A program made the translations under genes and the position numbers. A stretch of 64,000 bases of DNA from NCBI GenBank assembly GCA_903903635.1, contig CAIUZK010000223.1, forward strand, positions 1 to 64,000, given 5' to 3'. The DNA is from an uncultured Bacteroidota bacterium. Lineage in GTDB: Bacteria > Bacteroidota > Bacteroidia > Chitinophagales > Chitinophagaceae. Shown here one piece after another: positions 49,994 to 58,572 of this stretch. The notes beneath the pieces are model-generated. The model did not search any database. It was not told the origin of the DNA and saw nothing but the letters and a program-made list of their open reading frames with translations. The number at the start of each line of letters is the position of its first letter. Positions within the stretch are counted from its first letter, which is position 1.

Positions 49994-50605
49994 CTACTTC
50001 GGAGTTTCATCCTTAGGCTTTTCTCCCTCTTTGGGGGTCTCTCCTCCCTTAGGCTTCTCTCCTTCTTTTGGTTTTTCATCTTCCTTGGGTTTTTCACCTT
50101 CTTTTGGTTTTTCACCTTCCTTGGGTTTTTCACCTTCCTTGGGTTTTTCACCTTCTTTGGGTTTTTCAACCTCCTTAGGGGTTTCAGGTTCCTTGGCTTT
50201 TACCTCTTCCTTAGGCTTTACTTCTTCCTGTGGCCTGGCTTCCTCCTCCGATTTATGCTTCTTCTCCTCAATGGCCTTATCATTACCCCGTTGCTTTGCA
50301 CTTCTCTCCTTTTCTGCCATCTTCCTGTGCCTGGCGGCCAGTTTCTTATCCGATTTGGTCACTTTGTTTGGATTCAGATGGTGCTTGCTGATTCTCTTCT
50401 GTTCCCGCTTTGATTTCAGGTAAAACTCATGATGGCCCCGGTTGACATACCTGTTATGCTCCCGTTTTTTATAACCTATCATGTGGATGCGGTACAGAAT
50501 ATTCCGCTTCTCCTTCTTTTTATGCTTTTCCTTCGAAAAACCAGACATAGGACTCCCGATAGTAAACAGTACTAATGCAATCAGAATGGCTATGTATCTT
50601 TTCAT
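49994..50605 (-). CDS. Secreted basic protein with C-terminal KPKEGE hexapeptide repeats
   Basis: 203-aa ORF; signal peptide; (E)KPKEGEKPKEGEKPKEGEKPKEGEKPKEDEKPKEGEKPKGGETPKEGEKPK. Confidence 0.65.
   Translation of the reverse strand: MKRYIAILIALVLFTIGSPMSGFSKEKHKKKEKRNILYRIHMIGYKKREHNRYVNRGHHEFYLKSKREQKRISKHHLNPNKVTKSDKKLAARHRKMAEKERSAKQRGNDKAIEEKKHKSEEEARPQEEVKPKEEVKAKEPETPKEVEKPKEGEKPKEGEKPKEGEKPKEGEKPKEDEKPKEGEKPKGGETPKEGEKPKDETPK
50030..50175 (-). repeat. 18-bp tandem repeat encoding KPKEGE
   Basis: Repeating ccttcttttggtttttca/ccttccttgggtttttca on the + strand. Confidence 0.9.
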
Positions 50606-50980
50606 AATAATTTAGCTAAAAAACAGTCTTTTCAGGCAATAAAAGTAACATAAAAGAATGAATTTGCACCAAGCAGCAGCCAAAGCACATAAATTTTCAG
50701 TAAACATTTAGTTACATTTATCTTCATAATTATCAGTTACAACTGATGCAACTACAAACGATAAGCAACTTGCGTTAACAAAAAAATACACATAATGCAA
50801 TTAGTATGTATTTAATGCCACTCCCTCCGAAAAACTTCTTTTTTCTTTCTACTCATTCCTCTTTACTTTTGACTAAAGCAAAAAACACAAAAACAAGGTC
50901 TTTAAGCCCAACTTAGTAATTTCGACTTTATACGCTCGACTTTCTACTTTCGACTAATGACTTTCGACTTAAAAAAATAA

Positions 50981-52825
50981 ATGAGCGATAATTACATAGT
51001 TTCCGCCCGTAAATACCGCCCCCAAACCTTCGATACGGTTGTGGGGCAGGAGCACATTACCACTACCCTTAAAAATGCCATCAAAAACCAGCACCTGGCT
51101 CATGCCTACCTGTTTTGTGGTCCTCGCGGAGTGGGTAAAACCACATGCGCCCGTATCCTGGCTAAAACTATTAATTGCGAATCGCCTACTGCCGACATGG
51201 AAGCATGCGGCATCTGCAATACCTGCATCAGTTTCAAAAACAACAACTCATTCAACGTCTTCGAGCTCGATGCTGCCAGCAACAACTCCGTTGATGATAT
51301 CCGCGAATTGACCAACCAGGTAAGGTTTGCACCACAACAGGGCCGCTATAAAGTATACATCATAGATGAGGTACACATGCTTAGTGCCCAGGCGTTCAAT
51401 GCGTTCCTCAAAACGCTGGAAGAACCACCACCCTACGCTATCTTTATTCTGGCTACAACCGAGAAACATAAAATACTCCCTACCATCCTCAGCCGTTGCC
51501 AGATATTCGATTTCAAACGCATCACCACCCACGATATTGTTGCCCACCTCCAGAGCATTGCTGTTAAGGAGCGAATGGTAGCACAGGAAGCCGCCCTGCA
51601 CATTATAGCCCAGAAGAGCGAAGGCTGTATGCGCGATGCACTTTCCATGCTCGACCGCATAGCCAGCTTTACCAATGGCATCCTCACCTATGCCAATACT
51701 ATGGAGCACCTCAACATGCTCGATGCGGAATTCTATTTCCGCCTCTCCGATGGTATGCTGAGCCAGGATGTAGCCGGCAATCTGCTCCTGCTCGATCAGG
51801 CCCTCGAAAAAGGCTTTGAAGGCGATGTCATCATCAATGGCCTTGCCGAGCATTTCCGTAATCTGCTGCTGTGCAAAGACAGCCGTATGGCCAGGCTCCT
51901 CGATGTGCCCAACGATTTCAAACCGGTGTATAACGAAAAGGCAAACCAGGCTCCTCCATCATTTATTCTTTCGGCCCTCAATGTCATCAACGACTGCGAA
52001 CTGAACTATAAAAACGCTACCAACAAACGCCTGCACATCGAAATGTGCCTCATCCGTTTGTGCTTTCTGCTGCAGGCCGTTTCCGGCGTCCAGGTTACAT
52101 TGGGTAGTATGCAGGCTGAAACCGGAGACGTAAAAAAAAACTTCGGTAGTGTAGCTACAGAGACCCCATCTGCGGTAAAACCCAATTCAGGCATTGCCGC
52201 AAATAATACCGGCAATGAACCAACAGAAACTAAAAAACCTGTTGTTCCGCCTCCGCAGAATACCCTTGCGCCTGCAGCCGAAACCAGGCCAAACCCAGCG
52301 GCATCTGTCCCTCAGCCTGCCGCTGCTCCGGTACCCCCCCCGGCAGCAAGGCCCGCAGGTAGTCGCGGAAGGTTAAGCATGGATCTGCTCAGCGATCTCG
52401 ACTCAGAGGTTACCAAGGCCACCGCCAATCAGAACCAGGAACAAAAAATACTGACCAAAGAAGCGGCCCACAACATTTTCGACCAATACAAAGCCCTCCT
52501 GCAGGCAACCTCCAAAAACGTGATCCATGCACAATTCAGCATGATGAAACTGGAAGTATACCCGCCCGATGAACTGCGTATCATTTCGCCTAGCGAACTT
52601 ACCGACACCTACGCCAAAGAGCAGCGCACAGCCCTTATCGATTATTTTATTGCCGAGGCAAAAATGATTGTTCGCATCACTACCGGGATACAGGAAGACG
52701 AAGCAACAAAAGCCGAACAAAGCAAAGGTGTGCTCAGCAAAAGCGAAATGTTTGAAGTAATGGCCCAAAAGAACCCCCAGCTTGCCCGCCTCAAAGAAGG
52801 ACTGAGTATGAATATTGAATATTAA
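50981..52825 (+). CDS. dnaX: DNA polymerase III subunit gamma/tau
   Basis: 614-aa ORF; YRPQTFDTVVGQEHITTTLKNAI, GPRGVGKTTCARILAKTINC, CGICNTC, VYIIDEVHMLSAQAFNAFLKTLEEPP. Confidence 0.97.
   Translation: MSDNYIVSARKYRPQTFDTVVGQEHITTTLKNAIKNQHLAHAYLFCGPRGVGKTTCARILAKTINCESPTADMEACGICNTCISFKNNNSFNVFELDAASNNSVDDIRELTNQVRFAPQQGRYKVYIIDEVHMLSAQAFNAFLKTLEEPPPYAIFILATTEKHKILPTILSRCQIFDFKRITTHDIVAHLQSIAVKERMVAQEAALHIIAQKSEGCMRDALSMLDRIASFTNGILTYANTMEHLNMLDAEFYFRLSDGMLSQDVAGNLLLLDQALEKGFEGDVIINGLAEHFRNLLLCKDSRMARLLDVPNDFKPVYNEKANQAPPSFILSALNVINDCELNYKNATNKRLHIEMCLIRLCFLLQAVSGVQVTLGSMQAETGDVKKNFGSVATETPSAVKPNSGIAANNTGNEPTETKKPVVPPPQNTLAPAAETRPNPAASVPQPAAAPVPPPAARPAGSRGRLSMDLLSDLDSEVTKATANQNQEQKILTKEAAHNIFDQYKALLQATSKNVIHAQFSMMKLEVYPPDELRIISPSELTDTYAKEQRTALIDYFIAEAKMIVRITTGIQEDEATKAEQSKGVLSKSEMFEVMAQKNPQLARLKEGLSMNIEY
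52132..52154 (+). other. dnaX: Putative dnaX slippage/frameshift site: A9 in A_AAA_AAA phase with nearby stops in both alternative frames
   Basis: gta aaa aaa aac (A9 at 52132-52140); -1 frame: aaa ctt cgg TAG (52147-52149); +1 frame: act tcg gta gtg TAG (52152-52154). Confidence 0.5.
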
Positions 52826-53109
52826 CCCACGTTACCTATAGACAGCGGCTCCCAATGAAAACCTTATCACAAGGTCCTTGGCCTGCTATGCCGTTTATCA
52901 GAAATAAGCCGGTTCATCTGAAGGATTGCTATTCTGCGAATTGGTATTTAACCCAAAATGTCCATTAGAACCATCACCCTGAAAAAGTAAAATTATTCAC
53001 ATTTGTCCATGGTTTAGAAATCCATTGCCGTCGTTGCATCTGAAGAGCCATTTTAATGCGTATGTCCAGAGGGAATAAATCATCTTATAAACTTATCAAC
53101 AAAATCCCC

Positions 53110-53117
53110 TATCTTTG
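53110..53117 (+). promoter_or_regulatory. Putative -7 box (TATCTTTG) for rpsA
   Basis: Matches TAnnTTTG about 100 nt upstream of the rpsA start; no clear -33 TTTG. Confidence 0.4.
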
Positions 53118-53219
53118 CACTCCCAAAAAAACGGGTTGGAAACAACATTTAATTTATTTTTTTAACCGCCGGAATCCCTAAAGCATTCGGGACATCCGTA
53201 CAAATTGAAGTGAGTACAA

Positions 53220-55262
53220 TTGGAAGATCAAGTATTGAATTCAGAAGCGCAAGAAGCAACTAATGAGGCTGCGGCCATAGCGCCGGAAGCAATTAACGAT
53301 GCTGCGGCAGAAACAGTGGTAACCGCAGATGCAGTTGCCGAAACTGTTCACCCGATGCACGATGAGGCTCAAAACCTCACCGCAGACGAAGCTCATGAAG
53401 CTGCACAGCCAGCTACTGAGGAAAAAGCACAACCTCGTGCTCCTCGTCATTACTACACAGAGCCATCGACTACATCGCACGATGATTTCGACTGGAGTGT
53501 GGACAAACGCAATGTGGCTTCTTACAAAGAAGACGACCGCGTTAAGTACGACAGCCTTTATGGCAGCACATTTAAAGCCATCGCTGAAAGCGAACTGTTG
53601 CGTGGCGCTATCGTGGGTCTTACCAAGACCGACGTTATCATCAACATCGGTTTCAAATCAGATGGTCTTGTTTCACTTAATGAATTCCGTGACATGTCCG
53701 AAATACGTATCGGAGATGAAATAGAAGTAATGGTAGTGGAAAAAGAAGACAAACATGGTCACCTGCACCTGAGCCGTAAACTGGCCAGAGCAGCGCGCGC
53801 ATGGCAGCAGATCGTGGACTTCTACAAAACAGGCGAAGTGGTTACAGGTACTATCACCAGCAAGACCAAGGGCGGTCTTATTGTGGATGTTTATGGCCTG
53901 GAAACATTCTTACCTGGTTCTCAGATCGACGTGAAGCCCGTTACCGACTACGATCAGTATGTGGGTAAAACAATGGACTTCAAGGTTGTTAAGATCAACG
54001 AAACTATCCGCAACGCGGTTGTATCGCACAAGGCGCTTATCGAAAGCGACATCGAGCAGCAGCGTAGTGTTATCATTGGCCAGCTTGAAAAAGGACAGGT
54101 ACTGGAAGGTACTGTTAAGAATGTTACCGACTTCGGCGCATTCATCGACCTGGGCGGTGTTGACGGATTACTTTATATTACCGACATTAGCTGGGGCCGC
54201 GTAACGCACCCGAGCGAAGTGCTGCATAACGGCCAGAAACTTAACGTCGTGGTTCTTGACTTCGATGATGAGAAGAAACGTATCAGCCTTGGTCTGAAAC
54301 AACTGACTCCTCACCCATGGGATAACCTGCCTGTTGAAATAGTAGAAGGCGCTCACATCAAGGGTAAAGTGGTTAACATCGAAGATTATGGTGCATTCCT
54401 TGAAATCATGCCGGGCGTAGAAGGTCTTGTACACGTTTCAGAGATCACATGGTCTTCTCAGCCTATCAACGCGAAGGAATTCTTCAAGTTGGGCGAAGAG
54501 CATGAAGCAGTTGTGGTAACTCTTGATAAAGATGAGCGTAAGATGAGCCTGTCTATCAAGCAGATGTCACAGGATCCCTGGGATACGATTGAAAACAAAT
54601 TCCCTGTTGATAGCCGCCATGAAGGAACCGTTAAGAATATCACTCCATATGGCGTATTTGTGGAATTGGAAACCGGCATCGGCGGCATGATCCATATCAG
54701 CGACCTGAGCTGGATCAAGCGTTACAATCACCCAAGCGAGTTTGTGAAAGTAGGCGATAAAATAGATGTGGCTATCCTGTCGATTGATAAGGAAAACCGC
54801 AAGCTGGCGCTCGGACACAAACAACTGGAAGAAGATCCATGGAATACATTTGAATCAGTATTCCCGATCGGTTCTATTCATGAAGGTAGCGTTACCCGTA
54901 AAGACGACAAGGGCGCAACTGTACAACTGCAGTACGGCCTTGAAGCATACTCTCCTGCCCGTCACCTCCGCAAGGAAGATGGCAGCAACGTAGAAGCTGA
55001 AGAAACATTGCCGTTCATGATCATCGAATTCGATCGTAACGACAAGCGTATCATGGTTTCTCACAGCAAGGTATGGGAGCAGGTAAAAACTGAAGAAAAA
55101 GAAGCTGCAAGAAAAGAGGCTACTGCTGAAAGCGACAAGACCAAGAAAGCGGTTAAAAACATACAGAGCAAAGTTGAGAAGCCAACACTTGGCGACCTCG
55201 GCGCACTGGCTGCTATCAAGGACAAGATGAAGAAAGCAGAAGACGATGCTGCGGCTGAGTAA
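53220..55262 (+). CDS. rpsA: 30S ribosomal protein S1 (TTG start)
   Basis: 680-aa ORF with multiple S1 motifs (VTDFGAFIDLGGVDGLLYITDISWGRVTHPSEVL, IEDYGAFLEIMPGVEGLVHVSEITW, ITPYGVFVELETGIGGMIHISDLSW). In-frame TGA at 53211; first codon is TTG. Confidence 0.95.
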   Translation: MEDQVLNSEAQEATNEAAAIAPEAINDAAAETVVTADAVAETVHPMHDEAQNLTADEAHEAAQPATEEKAQPRAPRHYYTEPSTTSHDDFDWSVDKRNVASYKEDDRVKYDSLYGSTFKAIAESELLRGAIVGLTKTDVIINIGFKSDGLVSLNEFRDMSEIRIGDEIEVMVVEKEDKHGHLHLSRKLARAARAWQQIVDFYKTGEVVTGTITSKTKGGLIVDVYGLETFLPGSQIDVKPVTDYDQYVGKTMDFKVVKINETIRNAVVSHKALIESDIEQQRSVIIGQLEKGQVLEGTVKNVTDFGAFIDLGGVDGLLYITDISWGRVTHPSEVLHNGQKLNVVVLDFDDEKKRISLGLKQLTPHPWDNLPVEIVEGAHIKGKVVNIEDYGAFLEIMPGVEGLVHVSEITWSSQPINAKEFFKLGEEHEAVVVTLDKDERKMSLSIKQMSQDPWDTIENKFPVDSRHEGTVKNITPYGVFVELETGIGGMIHISDLSWIKRYNHPSEFVKVGDKIDVAILSIDKENRKLALGHKQLEEDPWNTFESVFPIGSIHEGSVTRKDDKGATVQLQYGLEAYSPARHLRKEDGSNVEAEETLPFMIIEFDRNDKRIMVSHSKVWEQVKTEEKEAARKEATAESDKTKKAVKNIQSKVEKPTLGDLGALAAIKDKMKKAEDDAAAE

Positions 55263-55286
55263 TTGCTCAATAGCTTAATGAAAAGG

Positions 55287-55314
55287 ACCACTCGATTTTC
55301 GGGTGGTTTTTTTT
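55287..55314 (+). terminator. Rho-independent terminator of rpsA
   Basis: accactcga ttt tcgggtggt followed by a T-tract. Confidence 0.85.
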
Positions 55315-55543
55315 GTTTTGTACAGATATTTTTGGTCCGGGCTTTGGTTTTGCTATTGATCTTAAGTGGCCATAGCACGCTTCAACAAAATCTCGCTATT
55401 GGCCTGCCCTGAGGTATCGAAGGGGCACAGTTCAACTGAGGATAGCTATCGGGCAAAAAATTATCGCAAACATGTAGAAACAAAAAGAAACCCTTTTTAT
55501 GATCCACTACGCAAAACCTGAACCCAGATACTTTGCTGCATTA

Positions 55544-55876
55544 TTACTCACCAGCCTCACCCTTGATAATCTTACAATTTTCTCTTGATATCCTAAAAGT
55601 TACCTCCCCATCTGAACAGTTGCAAATCGGGAGTAATAAAATAATAAAACAGCTAGTGTCCGGTTTGAAAAAAGTGGCCCATTCACTGTCGTTTTCTGCA
55701 ATTCTTTTATATTTACGTTCATGATAGTATGAATAAAAATTCGTATCAGCTACCTTTATAGCTTCAGACAGATTACAGCCAATCGGTTGATATGGCTTTA
55801 CTCCCGGAATTTTTGATTTCTTATACACATTGCATCCCAAAATTACTATAAAGAAAGATGATATTATTAATTTCAT
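55544..55876 (-). CDS. Small putative lipoprotein, hypothetical
   Basis: 110-aa ORF; FFIVILGCNVYKK lipobox. Confidence 0.5.
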   Translation of the reverse strand: MKLIISSFFIVILGCNVYKKSKIPGVKPYQPIGCNLSEAIKVADTNFYSYYHERKYKRIAENDSEWATFFKPDTSCFIILLLPICNCSDGEVTFRISRENCKIIKGEAGE

Positions 55877-55891
55877 GCAAATGTTATATTT

Positions 55892-56296
55892 CTATCTGAA
55901 AAAATAAATGTAAAATGGATAAGGATTATATACACTATTGCTGGTTACCGATGAAGTGCCGAATTGATAAGGAAAAGTACCATAATATTCATTACTTCTT
56001 GAAACAACGAATGAAGGTACATTTAATTTAGTATTAATAACCTGCCGATCTACTGGACCAAAATCAGGATTAAAATGTCGACCAAATTCATCTCGCATTG
56101 TAGAAAATGGATGGGTGTGAAACCACCCACTTATATTCGGAGGCGTTTTAGGTAATAAGTCTACACCTTCATGTTGCATATAGGCACCATGCATTATAAT
56201 CCCGTATATAAATACTAAAGAAAAAGAAAAGATAACAGACATACTACCCATCACCATACCCGCAAGTTTAGCTGCAGGAGTATTTGGACTCATCAT
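55892..56296 (-). CDS. Hypothetical membrane-anchored protein with JAB/MPN-like GWFHTHP motif
   Basis: 134-aa ORF; TM near N-terminus, then ISGWFHTHPFSTMRDEFGRHFNPDFGPVDRQV. Confidence 0.5.
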   Translation of the reverse strand: MMSPNTPAAKLAGMVMGSMSVIFSFSLVFIYGIIMHGAYMQHEGVDLLPKTPPNISGWFHTHPFSTMRDEFGRHFNPDFGPVDRQVINTKLNVPSFVVSRSNEYYGTFPYQFGTSSVTSNSVYNPYPFYIYFFR

Positions 56297-56332
56297 TGGC
56301 GTAAAAAGACAATAAGGCTCAGTAGCCTATGA

Positions 56333-56470
56333 CTCAACTACTATCCGATTAACACTGACTCAGCCACCGGAGATATGATTACTTATACCAGGAACATCAA
56401 ACAAAATAGCTGGGGTAAAGATCCCGGCTATTCATTTTATGCCCATAGGGCCAACCAAAATTTTATATAA
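56333..56470 (+). pseudogene. Possible coding remnant without a start codon
   Basis: Frame reads LNYYPINTDSATGDMITYTRNIKQNSWGKDPGYSFYAHRANQNFI*; protein-like composition, immediately preceded by TGA. Confidence 0.35.
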
Positions 56471-56474
56471 TCAG

Positions 56475-56999
56475 CTACCTGTTCCCCCTGTTGAAGCGGC
56501 CATCACCGCCATTTCTATTTTGCCTGAGGCGCTGCATAAGCATCTGATTAAACTCGCGTTCTGCCTTGTAGAGTTCTGCCAGTTGCTGGGGGGATATAAT
56601 TTTAATAAAACGATCGTTATACTTTCTTTTCAGTTCAATGATCTGTTGCTGGTAATCGAGATTATCATCTAACCATTGCCTGGATGTGGCATCATCGGCA
56701 TCTTCCGGCCTGGTCCCATTATACTTGCTGAAAAAAGCCTGACGCGTAGCTCTTACATCAGCTTCATACTCATTATATAGTGGAGTGAAACCAGCAGCCT
56801 GATTAGACGATAAATGCAGGCGGTCTGTGATGTAAGCCATTTTTGCGGCATGTATCCGTTCATGCCCACGTCCGTGCCCGGGGCCGCGATCAGGACCTGG
56901 GCCATGTTCAGGTCTGTGTCCAGGACCACGATCTGGCTGTGCCTGGGCCACTGAGACCGACATTACCAATAAGATGATTGCAATTAATAACTTTTTCAT
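56475..56999 (-). CDS. Spy/CpxP-like periplasmic protein linked to ECF sigma factor
   Basis: 174-aa ORF; signal peptide, His/Gly/Pro-rich segment, helical KMAYITDRLHLSSNQAAGFTPLYNEYEADVRATRQAF. Confidence 0.7.
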   Translation of the reverse strand: MKKLLIAIILLVMSVSVAQAQPDRGPGHRPEHGPGPDRGPGHGRGHERIHAAKMAYITDRLHLSSNQAAGFTPLYNEYEADVRATRQAFFSKYNGTRPEDADDATSRQWLDDNLDYQQQIIELKRKYNDRFIKIISPQQLAELYKAEREFNQMLMQRLRQNRNGGDGRFNRGNR

Positions 57000-57045
57000 A
57001 AAATTAATTCTTCACTGTAATTATCAGGTAATCTGCCAATCACTT

Positions 57046-57693
57046 CTATTCCCATCCTGATTCATTCAGGTACTCAATAATTTCTTTACTTTCGAAAGCC
57101 ATCGCAGGGGTTTCACTATTTCCGACTGCATGATCCAGTTCCATCCTGCTGTTGTGCTGCAGATATTCCTGAATTTCATTTGCAGGCACATTGGCAAGCA
57201 TTCTTTCGGGGTTGCCGGGCTGGCCGGTGAAATACATATAGCCGCCCAGACCAACGATAATGAACAGTATTGCTGCCGCTGCCCAGTTTTTTTGCCACGG
57301 CTTAACAACCCGCTTCAATGGGATGGTTTTTGAATTACTGCCGGCTTTTTTTGCCGCTGCCAGCATTTTTTCGGGCATTTGCTCAAAATAACCATCCGGC
57401 ACCGTAAATGCAATAACATTCTTTGATACATCTACCCCATTGCTATTGTGAATGGCAGACAAAATCTGACCAGGCAACCCTTCGAAATAGCCATCAGGCA
57501 TCGAAAAAGGCATTGACCGGCTCCAGTCTGGCACAGTTTCAGCAGCCTCTGTATTTTGAATCGTTTTTACCAATTCAGTTTCCAGATCACCGAAGTAACC
57601 TTCAGGAACCGGATAAGGCATTTTACGCGACAAATCAGCCAACGGACTACCCATTTCCCTCAACTCTTCTGATATGTTATTTTGTCGGTTCAT
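57046..57693 (-). CDS. Putative anti-sigma factor (single TM) with three PxGYF motifs
   Basis: 215-aa ORF directly downstream of the ECF sigma gene; MPYPVPEGYFGDL, MPFSMPDGYFEGL, IAFTVPDGYFEQM; one TM (WAAAAILFIIVGLGGYMYF). Confidence 0.65.
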   Translation of the reverse strand: MNRQNNISEELREMGSPLADLSRKMPYPVPEGYFGDLETELVKTIQNTEAAETVPDWSRSMPFSMPDGYFEGLPGQILSAIHNSNGVDVSKNVIAFTVPDGYFEQMPEKMLAAAKKAGSNSKTIPLKRVVKPWQKNWAAAAILFIIVGLGGYMYFTGQPGNPERMLANVPANEIQEYLQHNSRMELDHAVGNSETPAMAFESKEIIEYLNESGWE

Positions 57694-57726
57694 TGTATAA
57701 TTCAGACGTTAATCCAGGTAATAAGT

Positions 57727-58287
57727 TTAATTTCCGGTCACAAATGCTTCCACCTTTTTCACAGCATGATGGTAGGATGCCTTTAATGCGCCAACAGATG
57801 TACCCAACACACCAGACATCTCTTCATAGGGCATTTCATCATAGTAGCGTAAGTTAAAAACGAGTTTTTGCTTTTCTGGTAACGACTGTATAGCTTGTTG
57901 TAAAAGCCACTCAATTTTACAGGGGTTAAAATCTTTTTGCGCCATTAATTTGTCGGCAAAGTAGTCTTCATTCTGGCTCAATGATACCGCCGCCTTTCTC
58001 TTTTGCTGATCTATCCAGGTAAGCGCTTCATTGGTTGCAATCCGGTAAAGCCAGGTATACAGGTTCGACTCCTCCCTGAATTCACCCAGGTTTTTCCAGA
58101 CTTTTATAAATACATTTTGCAATATATCATTTGTATCCTCATGCTCTATTACCATACGCCTTATATGCCAATACAATCGCTCCTGGTACTTACGTACCAA
58201 TTGTGTAAATGCAGTTTCCTTCATTTTTTCATCCTTGAACGATGCTACCAGAATATGATCATTCAATTGTCCCCTGGGGTCAGGCAT
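57727..58287 (-). CDS. RNA polymerase ECF-type sigma-70 factor
   Basis: 186-aa ORF; DTNDILQNVFIKVWKNLGEFREESNLYTWLYRIATNEALTWI and region 4 LPEKQKLVFNLRYYDEMPYEEMSGVLGTSVGALKASYHHAVKKVE. Confidence 0.93.
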   Translation of the reverse strand: MPDPRGQLNDHILVASFKDEKMKETAFTQLVRKYQERLYWHIRRMVIEHEDTNDILQNVFIKVWKNLGEFREESNLYTWLYRIATNEALTWIDQQKRKAAVSLSQNEDYFADKLMAQKDFNPCKIEWLLQQAIQSLPEKQKLVFNLRYYDEMPYEEMSGVLGTSVGALKASYHHAVKKVEAFVTGN

Positions 58288-58347
58288 TAAAAGATTTTGT
58301 TTGGTTTTTGACCATGTTAAGATACAAAAGTTTAACCAGGGAGTTCC

Positions 58348-58509
58348 TTAGGAACGTTGACGAAATAAGTTCCATCATATTGCGAAGTTATATTTTTTTT
58401 TATGAGGCGTAAAATCTGCGAATAATGAATTATTTAAAGACTTTTGCAACGAAATAAAAATGAGATAGAACGAGTAAGATGGTGGGAGTTATTTCATCAT
58501 CGTTCCTTA
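58348..58509. repeat. MITE-like element copy 3 (no internal 32-bp unit)
   Basis: Left 58348-58378 TTAGGAACGTTGACGAAATAAGTTCCATCAT; right 58479-58509, reverse complement TAAGGAACGATGATGAAATAACTCCCACCAT (25/31 identical). Confidence 0.85.
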
Positions 58510-58525
58510 TAAATACTACTTTGTG

Positions 58526-58556
58526 TTGGATACAATTATTCGTTGCCCTAAATTTG
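58526..58556 (+). promoter_or_regulatory. Putative Bacteroidota promoter for 58573 gene
   Basis: TTG (58526-58528) - N20 - TAAATTTG (58549-58556). Confidence 0.5.
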
Positions 58557-58572
58557 TTCATTACCCAAGCAA

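Noticed and set aside
51248-51853. 201-aa minus-strand ORF inside dnaX
   Set aside because: Antisense to a strongly conserved CDS, no motif.
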